Source: Planctomycetota bacterium (GTDB lineage Bacteria > Planctomycetota > Brocadiia > SM23-32). Taken from it: DNA of 9,628 nucleotides. Shown here piece by piece: positions 1 through 5,982 of this stretch; position 1 is the first letter of the stretch, and each line of letters opens with the position of its first letter. The stretch lies in the NCBI GenBank assembly GCA_018334735.1, contig JAGXLK010000052.1:1-9628 (forward strand), written 5' to 3'. The translations under genes were made by a program, and so were the position numbers. The notes under the pieces are model-generated. The model had not been told where the DNA came from. It saw only the letters and a list, made by a program, of their open reading frames with translations, and did no database searches.

Positions 1-1836
1 CCGTCCTTGTGTATGCAGTTGTCCGGCAACGGCAACCACCTGCAATTCATGATATCCGTCGGCAAATCCAGTTGTGTCCAGATTGAAAACATGTCCGGGC
101 TTGCAAGCCGCGCGGCGCATACCGTCGACAAAAAGCTCGAACTGCTGAAGTTTCAATTTTTCATGTGTTTCGGCGGCCGGGATTATTTCGATTTCACCTT
201 GTACAGTATCGCCGGGAGAAACGCCACCAATTTTTACTTTTGGGAATCGCGCCCATGGTTGGCAAAGCGGATCGCCGACGATCAAAAGCTGGTAGGGGCC
301 CTGAACGGATTGATAGAAGGCTTCGCCGAGGCTCGCGCCGCGGGCGTAGTGCAGGTGGATGAACGGAGAGGGGAACTTAGCCTGGACCGCGAACGGCTCG
401 GTAACGGTCCCGCAGGTTCCAGATGCCCCGGCGCTTATCCACGCGCTCAAAAGCGTCTGTCCGCTACCTGACATTACCCCACCAGCGCTGGTAAGATGTT
501 CACATATGGCACCGGGAAGAATTTTGCTCCCGGATTTTTCCCAATTGAACTTTGCTTTTCCCACCATCGCGCCCATTACATCGGATCTGTTCTTCGGCAA
601 AACGCCTTCTTCGATCTCCGCGTTCACACCGATTTTTTCCAATTGCCGGACGACACTCCGGAACGCCCATTCCCGGGTAATACTTCGGATATCCCGATTG
701 CGCATGAAGTAGATCGTTCCCTCCGGGCGGGATCCATCCGCCTGGACGCTCCGACGCAGACATCGCAGGCTTTCGTTCAGCGTGTTGGTTTTCTTGCTGA
801 CATGCGTCAGCATGGTCGAGATAAGGTAACGAACACCCTTCTGGGGATTGACGATTTCCCCACCTTTTGCAAAACCGAAACTATTCCGGAAAGGAATCGT
901 GGGCTGCGCACGGAGCGTGACATTTTCCATCTGTGCGATCAGTTTCTTGAACTTTTCATTCTTGCGAAGCGCTTTCAGATCGGGATCGCGTCGGGCATGC
1001 ACGAAATTCCACCAGCCGACATCAACAGCTTTCTCAATCTGTTTCAACGCCAGCTGTTTTCGGCCTTGAAGCATCAGGATGCACGCCATGTTGTAGTGGA
1101 GGCCCGGATTCCCGGGGTGCGAGTCCAGCAGCTCCGTGATAATTCCATGAACTTCGTCGAGGTGGGATTCAATTACCTTTGTTTGTGCCTTTTTTGTTTC
1201 TGTCCCTCCGGCCTCTTCCTTTTTCTCTCTTTTCGCGGCGGCTTTTTGAGCTTCTCGCAGGCGTTTAAATGCTTTTTGCAATTCCAGTTTCTTCTGCCGC
1301 TGCGCATCGGTCCAAGGCGTGTCTTTCGCATGCGAAAGCCGCTTTCGCATGTATTGATTGGCATTGAGCGACATGTAATTGGGGTTCTGAGCAAGAGCAA
1401 AAAGGTAGAGATACGTCAACCCGGTAATGGACGCCGGCTGACTCAGAATTTTGGGAAGTTTTTTGCCTTTGATATCTGATTTGACATTAACAGCATGGGG
1501 AAAACCGGTTGAATAGATCAGGTAATCAATCTGGCCAGCGACGTGTCGTTTTTCGAGCGTTTTGAGTGCCGGGCCGAGAATTTTCTTCCGGAATTGTTCG
1601 ACGGGAATCACAGATTTTTCGGGCACTTCAGGCAGATAAATAACGTTAGCCGGGGGAATTTTGCGCAGATGGATGTACTCGTTTGCAATACGGAGAGAAT
1701 CAGTATCGTTCGGATTCACCAAAAGAGCCAGGTTTTGGGGGCCGCCGCCGGCGTCCGTTGATGGCAGAAATCCAAAAATGGCGACCCAGACTGCAAAGAA
1801 CGCCAAAAAAATGGTAGCGCTTCGTTTTTCAGTCAC
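1..1836 (-). CDS. TIGR03790-family secreted protein with coiled-coil/TPR insert (C-terminus cut by window edge)
   Basis: I translated this reading frame by hand; it stays open for 612 codons to the left edge, so the stop is missing. Residues 1-29 form a signal peptide (basic start, hydrophobic run ending in STDA). Residues 36-70 (LALLVNPNDTDSLRIANEYI followed by an RKIPPANVIYL stretch) match the N-terminal signature of TIGR03790, a family of unknown function in planctomycetes and relatives. Residues 172-215 are rich in K, E, R and A and probably coiled. Residues 236-305 look like a TPR-type helix pair (HYNMACILMLQG, then DPDLKALRKNEKFKKL). The family signature resumes at about 445-532 with GASGTCGTVTEPF, YARGASLGEAFYQS and VGDPLCQPW. 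Residues 533-612 look like a beta-sandwich domain (LFVDG, FADGYHELQVVAV). The GTG start is chosen because AAAGGA precedes it and the nearby ATG at 1841 meets a stop after two codons. Probably exported; biochemical role unknown. Confidence 0.85.
   Translation of the reverse strand, partial: MTEKRSATIFLAFFAVWVAIFGFLPSTDAGGGPQNLALLVNPNDTDSLRIANEYIHLRKIPPANVIYLPEVPEKSVIPVEQFRKKILGPALKTLEKRHVAGQIDYLIYSTGFPHAVNVKSDIKGKKLPKILSQPASITGLTYLYLFALAQNPNYMSLNANQYMRKRLSHAKDTPWTDAQRQKKLELQKAFKRLREAQKAAAKREKKEEAGGTETKKAQTKVIESHLDEVHGIITELLDSHPGNPGLHYNMACILMLQGRKQLALKQIEKAVDVGWWNFVHARRDPDLKALRKNEKFKKLIAQMENVTLRAQPTIPFRNSFGFAKGGEIVNPQKGVRYLISTMLTHVSKKTNTLNESLRCLRRSVQADGSRPEGTIYFMRNRDIRSITREWAFRSVVRQLEKIGVNAEIEEGVLPKNRSDVMGAMVGKAKFNWEKSGSKILPGAICEHLTSAGGVMSGSGQTLLSAWISAGASGTCGTVTEPFAVQAKFPSPFIHLHYARGASLGEAFYQSVQGPYQLLIVGDPLCQPWARFPKVKIGGVSPGDTVQGEIEIIPAAETHEKLKLQQFELFVDGMRRAACKPGHVFNLDTTGFADGYHELQVVAVAGQLHTQGR
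1323..1351. repeat. Nested perfect palindromes within the TIGR03790 coding sequence
   Basis: CTTTCGCATG occurs at 1323-1332 and 1342-1351, and its inverse CATGCGAAAG at 1329-1338. This makes a 16-bp perfect palindrome (CTTTCGCATGCGAAAG, 1323-1338) and a 10-bp stem with a CCG loop (1329-1351). It lies in codons for QYMRKRLSHAKD, at the edge of the charged insert. It could fold as an mRNA hairpin or be a protein binding site, or just reflect biased codon use for Arg, Lys and His. Confidence 0.7.
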
Positions 1837-1843
1837 GGCATAT

Positions 1844-1849
1844 TCCTTT
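1844..1849 (-). promoter_or_regulatory. Ribosome binding site fixing the GTG start of the TIGR03790 gene
   Basis: On the minus strand AAAGGA lies 7 nt before GTG at 1836. The only nearby ATG (1841-1839) reads ATG CCG TGA, so it cannot start this protein. The spacing and absence of a usable ATG make GTG the best start. Confidence 0.6.
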
Positions 1850-1862
1850 CGAACTGCAAAGA

Positions 1863-1885
1863 CCGGACCGTCTATCCTGGTCCGG
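1863..1885. repeat. Short inverted repeat in the divergent TIGR03790/DUF456 intergenic region
   Basis: CCGGACC at 1863-1869 pairs perfectly with GGTCCGG at 1879-1885 around a 9-nt loop. It lies 27 bp upstream of the GTG of the minus-strand gene, so it would sit in that gene's leader or promoter. There is no T-run beside it, so it is not an intrinsic terminator. It could be an operator or a leader hairpin, or chance. The rest of the 262-bp region (1837-2098) shows no clear sigma-70 promoter and no convincing small gene. Confidence 0.35.
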
Positions 1886-2081
1886 CACAACCCAGGCCGC
1901 TGTGACTCTCTCGAGTTCGGAATGCTATCCGGAGCCAGCAACGCGGTAAAATTCGCCCGGCAAAGGTCAGAGTGCTGTTTGAAGCCTCTATCGATTTGCC
2001 GAAAAGGGTAAATACGATTACGCTCTCTCTGAGTTTAACTGGTTACCTTGCAGTATTTTGAAGTGGGCGCGAGGCGTTTTC

Positions 2082-2090
2082 AAGGAGAGG
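2082..2090 (+). promoter_or_regulatory. Ribosome binding site that sets the DUF456 start
   Basis: AAGGAGAGG ends 8 nt before ATG at 2099. The upstream in-frame ATG at 2048 has no such site, and the 17 residues it would add are not hydrophobic and do not resemble the family. This argues for the 2099 start. Confidence 0.7.
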
Positions 2091-2098
2091 GCAAATTC

Positions 2099-2623
2099 AT
2101 GGCGGCCATTTTGGAGACCACCGGTGCTGTCTTCGGCTACATCGTGTTTTATCTGGTGATGCTCGCGGGGATGATTATTATTCCGCTCGGTATTCCAGGA
2201 CAATTCATCATAGCGTTTGCGGCGCTCGGGGGCACCCTTATAGCCGGGAAGGACGCTCTGCCATGGTGGATTGTGCTGACGCTTTTCGGATTGGCGGTGC
2301 TTGCCGAAATCATCGAAGCGATTGCCGGTATGCTCGGAGCAAGCAAAGCCAAGGGCAGTTTCTGGAGTTCGATCGGCGCCATGCTGGGGGGCATCATCGG
2401 CGCGGTGGTGGGATCAGCTGTCCTGCCACTTATTGGAACGCTTCTGGGTGCCTTTGTCGGGACATTCGCCGGGGCCTATGCTCTTGAGTACCACCGTACA
2501 CGCACAGTAAAAGCATCGGCCACCGTCGCAAAAGGCGCTCTCATCGGACGGATAATCGGGAGTATCACAAAAGTCTTTATCGCACTGGTCATGATCGCTC
2601 TGGTGACGTTTGGACTCTTTTGA
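2099..2623 (+). CDS. DUF456 family integral membrane protein
   Basis: The 174-residue product is very hydrophobic. Segments at about 9-30, 34-50, 56-78, 90-128 and 150-172 look membrane-embedded. Typical DUF456 (PF04306) features are the first-helix LAGMIIIPLGIPGQFIIAF, then LPWWIVLTLFGLAVLAEIIE followed by AGMLGASKAKGS. A long glycine-zipper stretch comes next, with G spaced every three or four residues over 93-126 (GAMLGGIIGAVVG, GTLLGAFVGTFAGAY). The C-terminal helix after KASATVAKGALIGRIIG is also usual. The length matches the family, about 160-175 residues. The family has no established biochemical role. The gene is divergent from the TIGR03790 gene and convergent with the sulfatase, so it is probably transcribed alone. 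It is intact. Confidence 0.88.
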   Translation: MAAILETTGAVFGYIVFYLVMLAGMIIIPLGIPGQFIIAFAALGGTLIAGKDALPWWIVLTLFGLAVLAEIIEAIAGMLGASKAKGSFWSSIGAMLGGIIGAVVGSAVLPLIGTLLGAFVGTFAGAYALEYHRTRTVKASATVAKGALIGRIIGSITKVFIALVMIALVTFGLF

Positions 2624-2633
2624 TTTCCTATTA

Positions 2634-4250
2634 TTACGACCGGCCTGTCCTTTTCCGATCAATTTGCTGAAACAATTCTTCGTACACCGCCGGATCGCCT
2701 CCGCGTTTTGTCCATTCTTCTTTGGCCCGCGACCGCCATTCGGGATCGCTGAAAAGATTAATGCCTTCGTTCTTCAGGCAATCGCTCATTTCCTCGGCGA
2801 TAGCTCGCAGATCGTCTTGCGAATACCCGTCCATCCATTGGGGGAACTGGCGAAAAGACCATTCGGGGTGCGCGCTGCACCGATGTTCCGGAGGGGATTC
2901 GAATGAAAGATCCACAAAACGACCGTTATCAACGTTTTCCGGATTTCCGTGTTCGGATTCGAATTGAACACACGCATCTCTCAACCGACTGACGGGAAGA
3001 CCATTGTCATCGCACTTTTTTGCCAGCAGATTGATTCGTTCCTCTGGATCGGACTCAAGGTCGTAAAGTTCTTCTTCTCCTCCATTCAGCCAGTGAATGA
3101 ATTTGAAACGGCCCGATACAGCAGCCAGATACCTGTCCCGGCCGGTGGAATGATGAAAGACCACCGTTCTGCCCGCTTCTTCGTGTTGACATTTTTGGAG
3201 CGGAACGCCCACCATCGGATGATCTTCAGGAGGCTCAACCCCCGTCGCGCGAAGGATTGTGGCTGACGTATCCCATGTCGTTACGGGGACCTCGCAGGTA
3301 CCTTTTTCAAAACCCGGTCCGCTGACTAACAAGGGGATATGGGCCGATCCCTCATACGGGACATGTTTCTGATAGCACCCGTAATCGCCGAGCATTTCCC
3401 CGTGATCGGACGTAAAAATAATGAGCGTATTTTCTCTCTGCCCGGTCTGTTCCAGGGCGTCGAGTATTCTGCCGAGATGCGTATCGATCAGGCTAATCGC
3501 TCCGAAATATGCTTCTCTGAGTCTTTTCAGGGATTTACCCCGAAGGTTTTCGGGACTTGTTGGGGCATGCAATTTCGCGCTTTCTTCGATTGGGGACGGA
3601 AGCTCTGCATCCCGGTACATCTCAAGATATCGCCGGGGCATGTAATAGGGTGGATGGGGCCCAACCCAGCTGGCCATCAGGAAAAATGGCCGATCGCGCT
3701 TTCGACGAATTAACTCGATAGTTTTATGTGCAACCCAGGCTGAGCCGTGATGCTCCTCGGGAACGCGTGATTCCTGCGGCGAATGATAAAACAAAGGGCG
3801 CACACCGTGCTGGCATCGAATATGCCCGTAGCCCTGTTCTTTGAGGTACTCAAGATATGCGTCGTTCTCGCGGCACCCCGGCAATTCTTCCATAAGGAAC
3901 ATGTGGCCGAATCCGTGGTGTTCCCGTTCGGGTTTGAAATGCATTTTCCCCACCGCGAGCGTTTGATAGCCGGATTGGGTGAGCATGCGGGGAAGCGTCG
4001 CAAGACCGTAGTTCTGGATTGGGCGCCCGGCGTTCCACCAGTAGCCGTGATGTTGTGCGCTGGCACCGGTCAGCAGATCATGCCTGGCGGGCATGCAAAC
4101 GGGGTTCGAACTGTAAGCCTTCCTGAAAGCGATCCCTCCTGAGACAAGACGATCCAGGTTGGGAGTCTCCATATGCGAAGCCCCCAGGGCTCGGATCGTG
4201 TCAAAACGTTGTTGATCAGTGTGAAGCAATAGAATGTTGGGACGTGCCAT
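2634..4250 (-). CDS. Formylglycine-dependent sulfatase, apparently cytoplasmic
   Basis: This 538-residue protein belongs to the alkaline phosphatase-like sulfatase superfamily (PF00884), which hydrolyses sulfate esters or, in some branches, phosphonate or phosphate esters. It opens with RPNILLLHTDQQRFD, giving metal ligands D12 and Q13. The formylglycine motif is C52-M-P-A-R56. Further active-site residues are GKMH at 101-104 (K102, H104), H199 in GPHPPY, D282-H283 in FTSDHGEMLGDYG, and K295. ELYDLESDPEERINL at 394-408 is the usual late-domain signature. A charged tail of roughly 110 residues follows. No signal peptide or lipobox is present: the protein starts directly at the first beta strand. 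The start is supported by AGGAG 5 nt upstream. Substrate cannot be read from sequence; the HTDQQR opening also occurs in choline-sulfatase and phosphonate monoester hydrolase-like branches. No sulfatase-maturing enzyme is visible in the window. Confidence 0.93.
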   Translation of the reverse strand: MARPNILLLHTDQQRFDTIRALGASHMETPNLDRLVSGGIAFRKAYSSNPVCMPARHDLLTGASAQHHGYWWNAGRPIQNYGLATLPRMLTQSGYQTLAVGKMHFKPEREHHGFGHMFLMEELPGCRENDAYLEYLKEQGYGHIRCQHGVRPLFYHSPQESRVPEEHHGSAWVAHKTIELIRRKRDRPFFLMASWVGPHPPYYMPRRYLEMYRDAELPSPIEESAKLHAPTSPENLRGKSLKRLREAYFGAISLIDTHLGRILDALEQTGQRENTLIIFTSDHGEMLGDYGCYQKHVPYEGSAHIPLLVSGPGFEKGTCEVPVTTWDTSATILRATGVEPPEDHPMVGVPLQKCQHEEAGRTVVFHHSTGRDRYLAAVSGRFKFIHWLNGGEEELYDLESDPEERINLLAKKCDDNGLPVSRLRDACVQFESEHGNPENVDNGRFVDLSFESPPEHRCSAHPEWSFRQFPQWMDGYSQDDLRAIAEEMSDCLKNEGINLFSDPEWRSRAKEEWTKRGGDPAVYEELFQQIDRKRTGRS

Positions 4251-4255
4251 GGACT

Positions 4256-4261
4256 CTCCTC
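4256..4261 (-). promoter_or_regulatory. Ribosome binding site of the sulfatase
   Basis: On the minus strand GAGGAG lies 5 nt before the ATG at 4250. It confirms a start with no room for an N-terminal signal peptide, which matters for placing the enzyme in the cytoplasm. Confidence 0.7.
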
Positions 4262-4282
4262 ACCTGTAAATCATCCGAAGAT

Positions 4283-4321
4283 AATTTTTAAAATTGCATC
4301 ATGAACAATAATTTGTCAAAT
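4283..4321. promoter_or_regulatory. AT-rich divergent control region with two small palindromes and a -35-like box
   Basis: AATTTT-T-AAAATT (4283-4295) and ATTTG-T-CAAAT (4311-4321) are two near-perfect odd palindromes between the divergent sulfatase and membrane-protein genes. The second overlaps TTGACA read on the minus strand (4319-4314), a consensus -35 box pointing at the sulfatase. The matching -10 is poor at 17-nt spacing (CAATTT). This is consistent with a regulated sulfatase promoter, but AT-rich DNA makes such palindromes by chance quite often. Confidence 0.35.
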
Positions 4322-4370
4322 AAATGGCCTCGCTGAAAACGGAGCGAAAATTAACTTGTTCTGTCTACGG

Positions 4371-4400
4371 TTGGAAATTAATCTTTGTCATGGATAAAGT
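4371..4400 (+). promoter_or_regulatory. Possible promoter of the DUF7544-like membrane protein gene
   Basis: TTGGAA (4371-4376) and TAAAGT (4395-4400) are separated by 18 nt and lie about 40 bp before the ATG at 4441. Each box has four of six sigma-70 consensus positions. The placement is right for a promoter, but the match is weak. Confidence 0.3.
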
Positions 4401-4440
4401 GTAACCTGCTGGTCTTCAAAAAGCTCGAACGGAAAACCGT

Positions 4441-5481
4441 ATGTATCTGTCCGTAACAAAATCAATTTCACACGCCTTTGAGCGAACGAACATCCTGTTG
4501 TTCCAGCGGTTCGACCTCGGGAAATGGCTTATTCTCGCTTTTTGTGCCTTCCTGGCAAGCCTGAGCCAGGGCGGTATGAATCTCAATTTCAATTTTAAAA
4601 TGGGGGGACAGAGACAAGGGCCCGGCAATATCCCGGAACAAGCGCTCGATTGGCTGGAGGGAAATCCCGTCCTTGCTGTAGCAATCGTGCTTGGGGGCCT
4701 CATTGCTGGCCTGGCGATTACTGCTCTTCTGCAATGGCTGAGCAGCCGGGGACATTTTATGTTTCTGGACGGAGTTGTGCATAATAGAGCAGCCGTTGTG
4801 CAACCATGGAAGAAATTTCGTGTGCCCGCCAATAGCTTCTTTTTCCTTCGGTTTGCCATAACAATAATCGCGGGACTCGTTGGGATAGCCGTGATGGTTG
4901 GTTCCTTAGCGCTTGCTTATGGCGATATACAGGCGGAACAGTTTGGAGCCGGGACAACAGTCGCACTGGTCATAGTCGTCTTTCTCTTCCTGCCGCTGGT
5001 GTTCGGATTCGCCATAATTCATGCGATCCTCCAGGATTTCATCGTGCCGATTATGTACAAAAAACAAGTTCTGGCAAGAAAAGCCTGCAGCTTATTCTTA
5101 CAGGACATTCTTCCCGGCAACCTCGGAGCGTTTACGCTTTTCTATTTGATGAAATTATTCCTTGGAATTGCGTTTGCCCTTTTGGCGACGATTGTTATGT
5201 GCCTCACCTGCTGCCTGGCCGCTTTACCCTACGTAAATTCAGTTGTTTTTCTCCCGGTCAGCGTGTTTTTCCGAAACTATTCACTGTGTTTTTTGAACCA
5301 GTTCGGGGGAGAATGGCAATTTTTCCAAGAAAACCGGTCAGCTCCACACTCGCCGCCGAACGGAACTAATTCGCGAACCCCCGGTCCGAACAGGAATCCG
5401 CCCGAGCCACCTTCGACAGATGAAGAATCGGAACAGTATCGCGGCGACGCACCGTGGGTCGAAGGAAACGGTCAGCCGTAA
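4441..5481 (+). CDS. Polytopic membrane protein, DUF7544-like, with proline-rich cytosolic-type tail
   Basis: The 346-residue product has hydrophobic segments at about 28-42, 77-98, 133-160, 172-195, 228-258 and 262-280. The opening ISHAFERTNILLFQRFDLGKW is typical of membrane proteins annotated as DUF7544 or glycerophosphodiester phosphodiesterase membrane-domain-like. So are FMFLDGVVHNRAAVVQPWKKF (106-126, a soluble connector), LQDFIVPIMYKKQVLARKA (197-215) and the final FFRNYSLCFLNQFGGEW. Residues 297-346 form a polar tail rich in P, N, G and E, of low complexity and probably disordered. The family has no catalytic residues I can point to, and no function is established. The upstream ribosome binding site is weak (ACGGAAAA, about 7 nt before ATG). 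The gene is divergent from the sulfatase and is followed by 500 bp without a gene, so it is probably monocistronic. Confidence 0.7.
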   Translation: MYLSVTKSISHAFERTNILLFQRFDLGKWLILAFCAFLASLSQGGMNLNFNFKMGGQRQGPGNIPEQALDWLEGNPVLAVAIVLGGLIAGLAITALLQWLSSRGHFMFLDGVVHNRAAVVQPWKKFRVPANSFFFLRFAITIIAGLVGIAVMVGSLALAYGDIQAEQFGAGTTVALVIVVFLFLPLVFGFAIIHAILQDFIVPIMYKKQVLARKACSLFLQDILPGNLGAFTLFYLMKLFLGIAFALLATIVMCLTCCLAALPYVNSVVFLPVSVFFRNYSLCFLNQFGGEWQFFQENRSAPHSPPNGTNSRTPGPNRNPPEPPSTDEESEQYRGDAPWVEGNGQP

Positions 5482-5711
5482 ACAAAATTCACGGTTCACG
5501 CATAACAAAACCGGAAGCGTAGTCTGCAAGAGGGTTATCCGCTTCGGGCCCGTTCTGCCACCTTCAGCCTTTCCCGCACGCAAACGATCTTACCTGTATT
5601 AGTGGTCAATATTCCGAGATTTGTCCGCCTCAAGCCCAGTTTCGCCCGCTGATAGCGAGCTCAGCTGAATTCGAGTTTCCATTTCTGCGAGCAAGCTCCC
5701 ACCTTGCGGCG

Positions 5712-5742
5712 GGGAGGTCTCACGCTTTTTTTGTGAACTCCC
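5712..5742. repeat. Imperfect palindrome with a seven-T loop
   Basis: GGGAG (5712-5716) pairs with CTCCC (5738-5742), and inside it TCAC (5720-5723) pairs with GTGA (5733-5736), leaving a loop of GC plus seven T. Because the T-run is in the loop rather than after the stem, it is not a standard intrinsic terminator. CCGG-ttt-CCGG abuts it on the right. Confidence 0.45.
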
Positions 5743-5864
5743 GGTTTCCGGATTGAAAACTCCGAGATGGTCTGGGCGCAAGCTGGCTGTCGAACGCTGC
5801 GACGGATTCGTTGCCCCGAGATTCCGTCCCCTTGGAGATCTCAAAACGGCCATTAACCAACAAG

Positions 5865-5918
5865 AAGCCCCCTCGGCGAGGCAGGCTTGAAACTCCAAAA
5901 ACTCCAGTGAATTTCAAG
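5865..5918. repeat. Two overlapping, mutually exclusive stems upstream of the oxidoreductase
   Basis: The first stem pairs AAGCC (5865-5869) with GGCTT (5884-5888) and CCTC (5871-5874) with GAGG (5878-5881). The second pairs CTTGAAA (5886-5892) with TTTCAAG (5912-5918) across 19 nt. They share CTT at 5886-5888, so both cannot form fully at once. If transcription starts downstream near 5940, as the candidate -10 suggests, these are DNA elements and not an attenuator. Confidence 0.35.
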
Positions 5919-5928
5919 ATTTTGCCGT

Positions 5929-5934
5929 TAGAAT
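5929..5934 (+). promoter_or_regulatory. Candidate -10 box for the oxidoreductase/phosphoesterase pair
   Basis: TAGAAT matches the sigma-70 -10 consensus at five of six positions and lies 48 bp before the ATG at 5983. No good -35 box is found 16-18 nt upstream (AGTGAA at 17 nt), so the promoter is tentative. Confidence 0.3.
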
Positions 5935-5982
5935 GTAACAGGCCAAATTTTGCGCACTCATAAAACGCAAAGGGAACATTTC

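Larger units (their letters stand above)
5482..5982. other. Non-coding stretch rich in short palindromes; no supported gene
   Basis: This 501-bp stretch between the membrane protein and the oxidoreductase holds no ORF with a ribosome binding site and protein-like composition. It contains several small inverted repeats: GAAGCG/CGCTTC (5514-5519, 5540-5545), GCAAG/CTTGC (5691-5695, 5703-5707), the larger structure at 5712-5742, CCGG-ttt-CCGG (5741-5751), a hairpin at 5865-5888, and CTTGAAA/TTTCAAG (5886-5918). I see no tRNA, no classic intrinsic terminator and no transposase remnant. It could hold a structured leader, a small RNA, or an interspersed repeat; the single window cannot tell which. 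Confidence 0.5.

Noticed and set aside
496..1479. Plus-strand ORF of 327 codons
   Set aside because: It lies antisense to the TIGR03790 gene, has no ribosome binding site or recognisable domain, and the opposite frame gives a clear family match.
2048..2098. Upstream ATG for the DUF456 gene
   Set aside because: It lacks a ribosome binding site, whereas ATG at 2099 has AAGGAGAGG in position, and the added residues do not fit the family.
4416..4859. Minus-strand ORF of 147 codons opposite the membrane protein
   Set aside because: The plus-strand frame has proper membrane segments and family-like motifs; the antisense product is Arg/Ser/Pro-rich without domains.
5726..5732. Seven-T run as an intrinsic terminator
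   Set aside because: The T-run falls within the loop of the surrounding palindrome and no stable stem ends directly before it.
5599..5898. Minus-strand ORF of 99 codons in the long gap
   Set aside because: No ribosome binding site or domain, and its sequence is dominated by translated palindromes; a second overlapping frame (5720-5917) looks equally good, as expected for non-coding repeat-like DNA.
5950..5982. TTG start for the oxidoreductase
   Set aside because: It would add 11 polar residues before the Rossmann strand and has no ribosome binding site; ATG at 5983 does.
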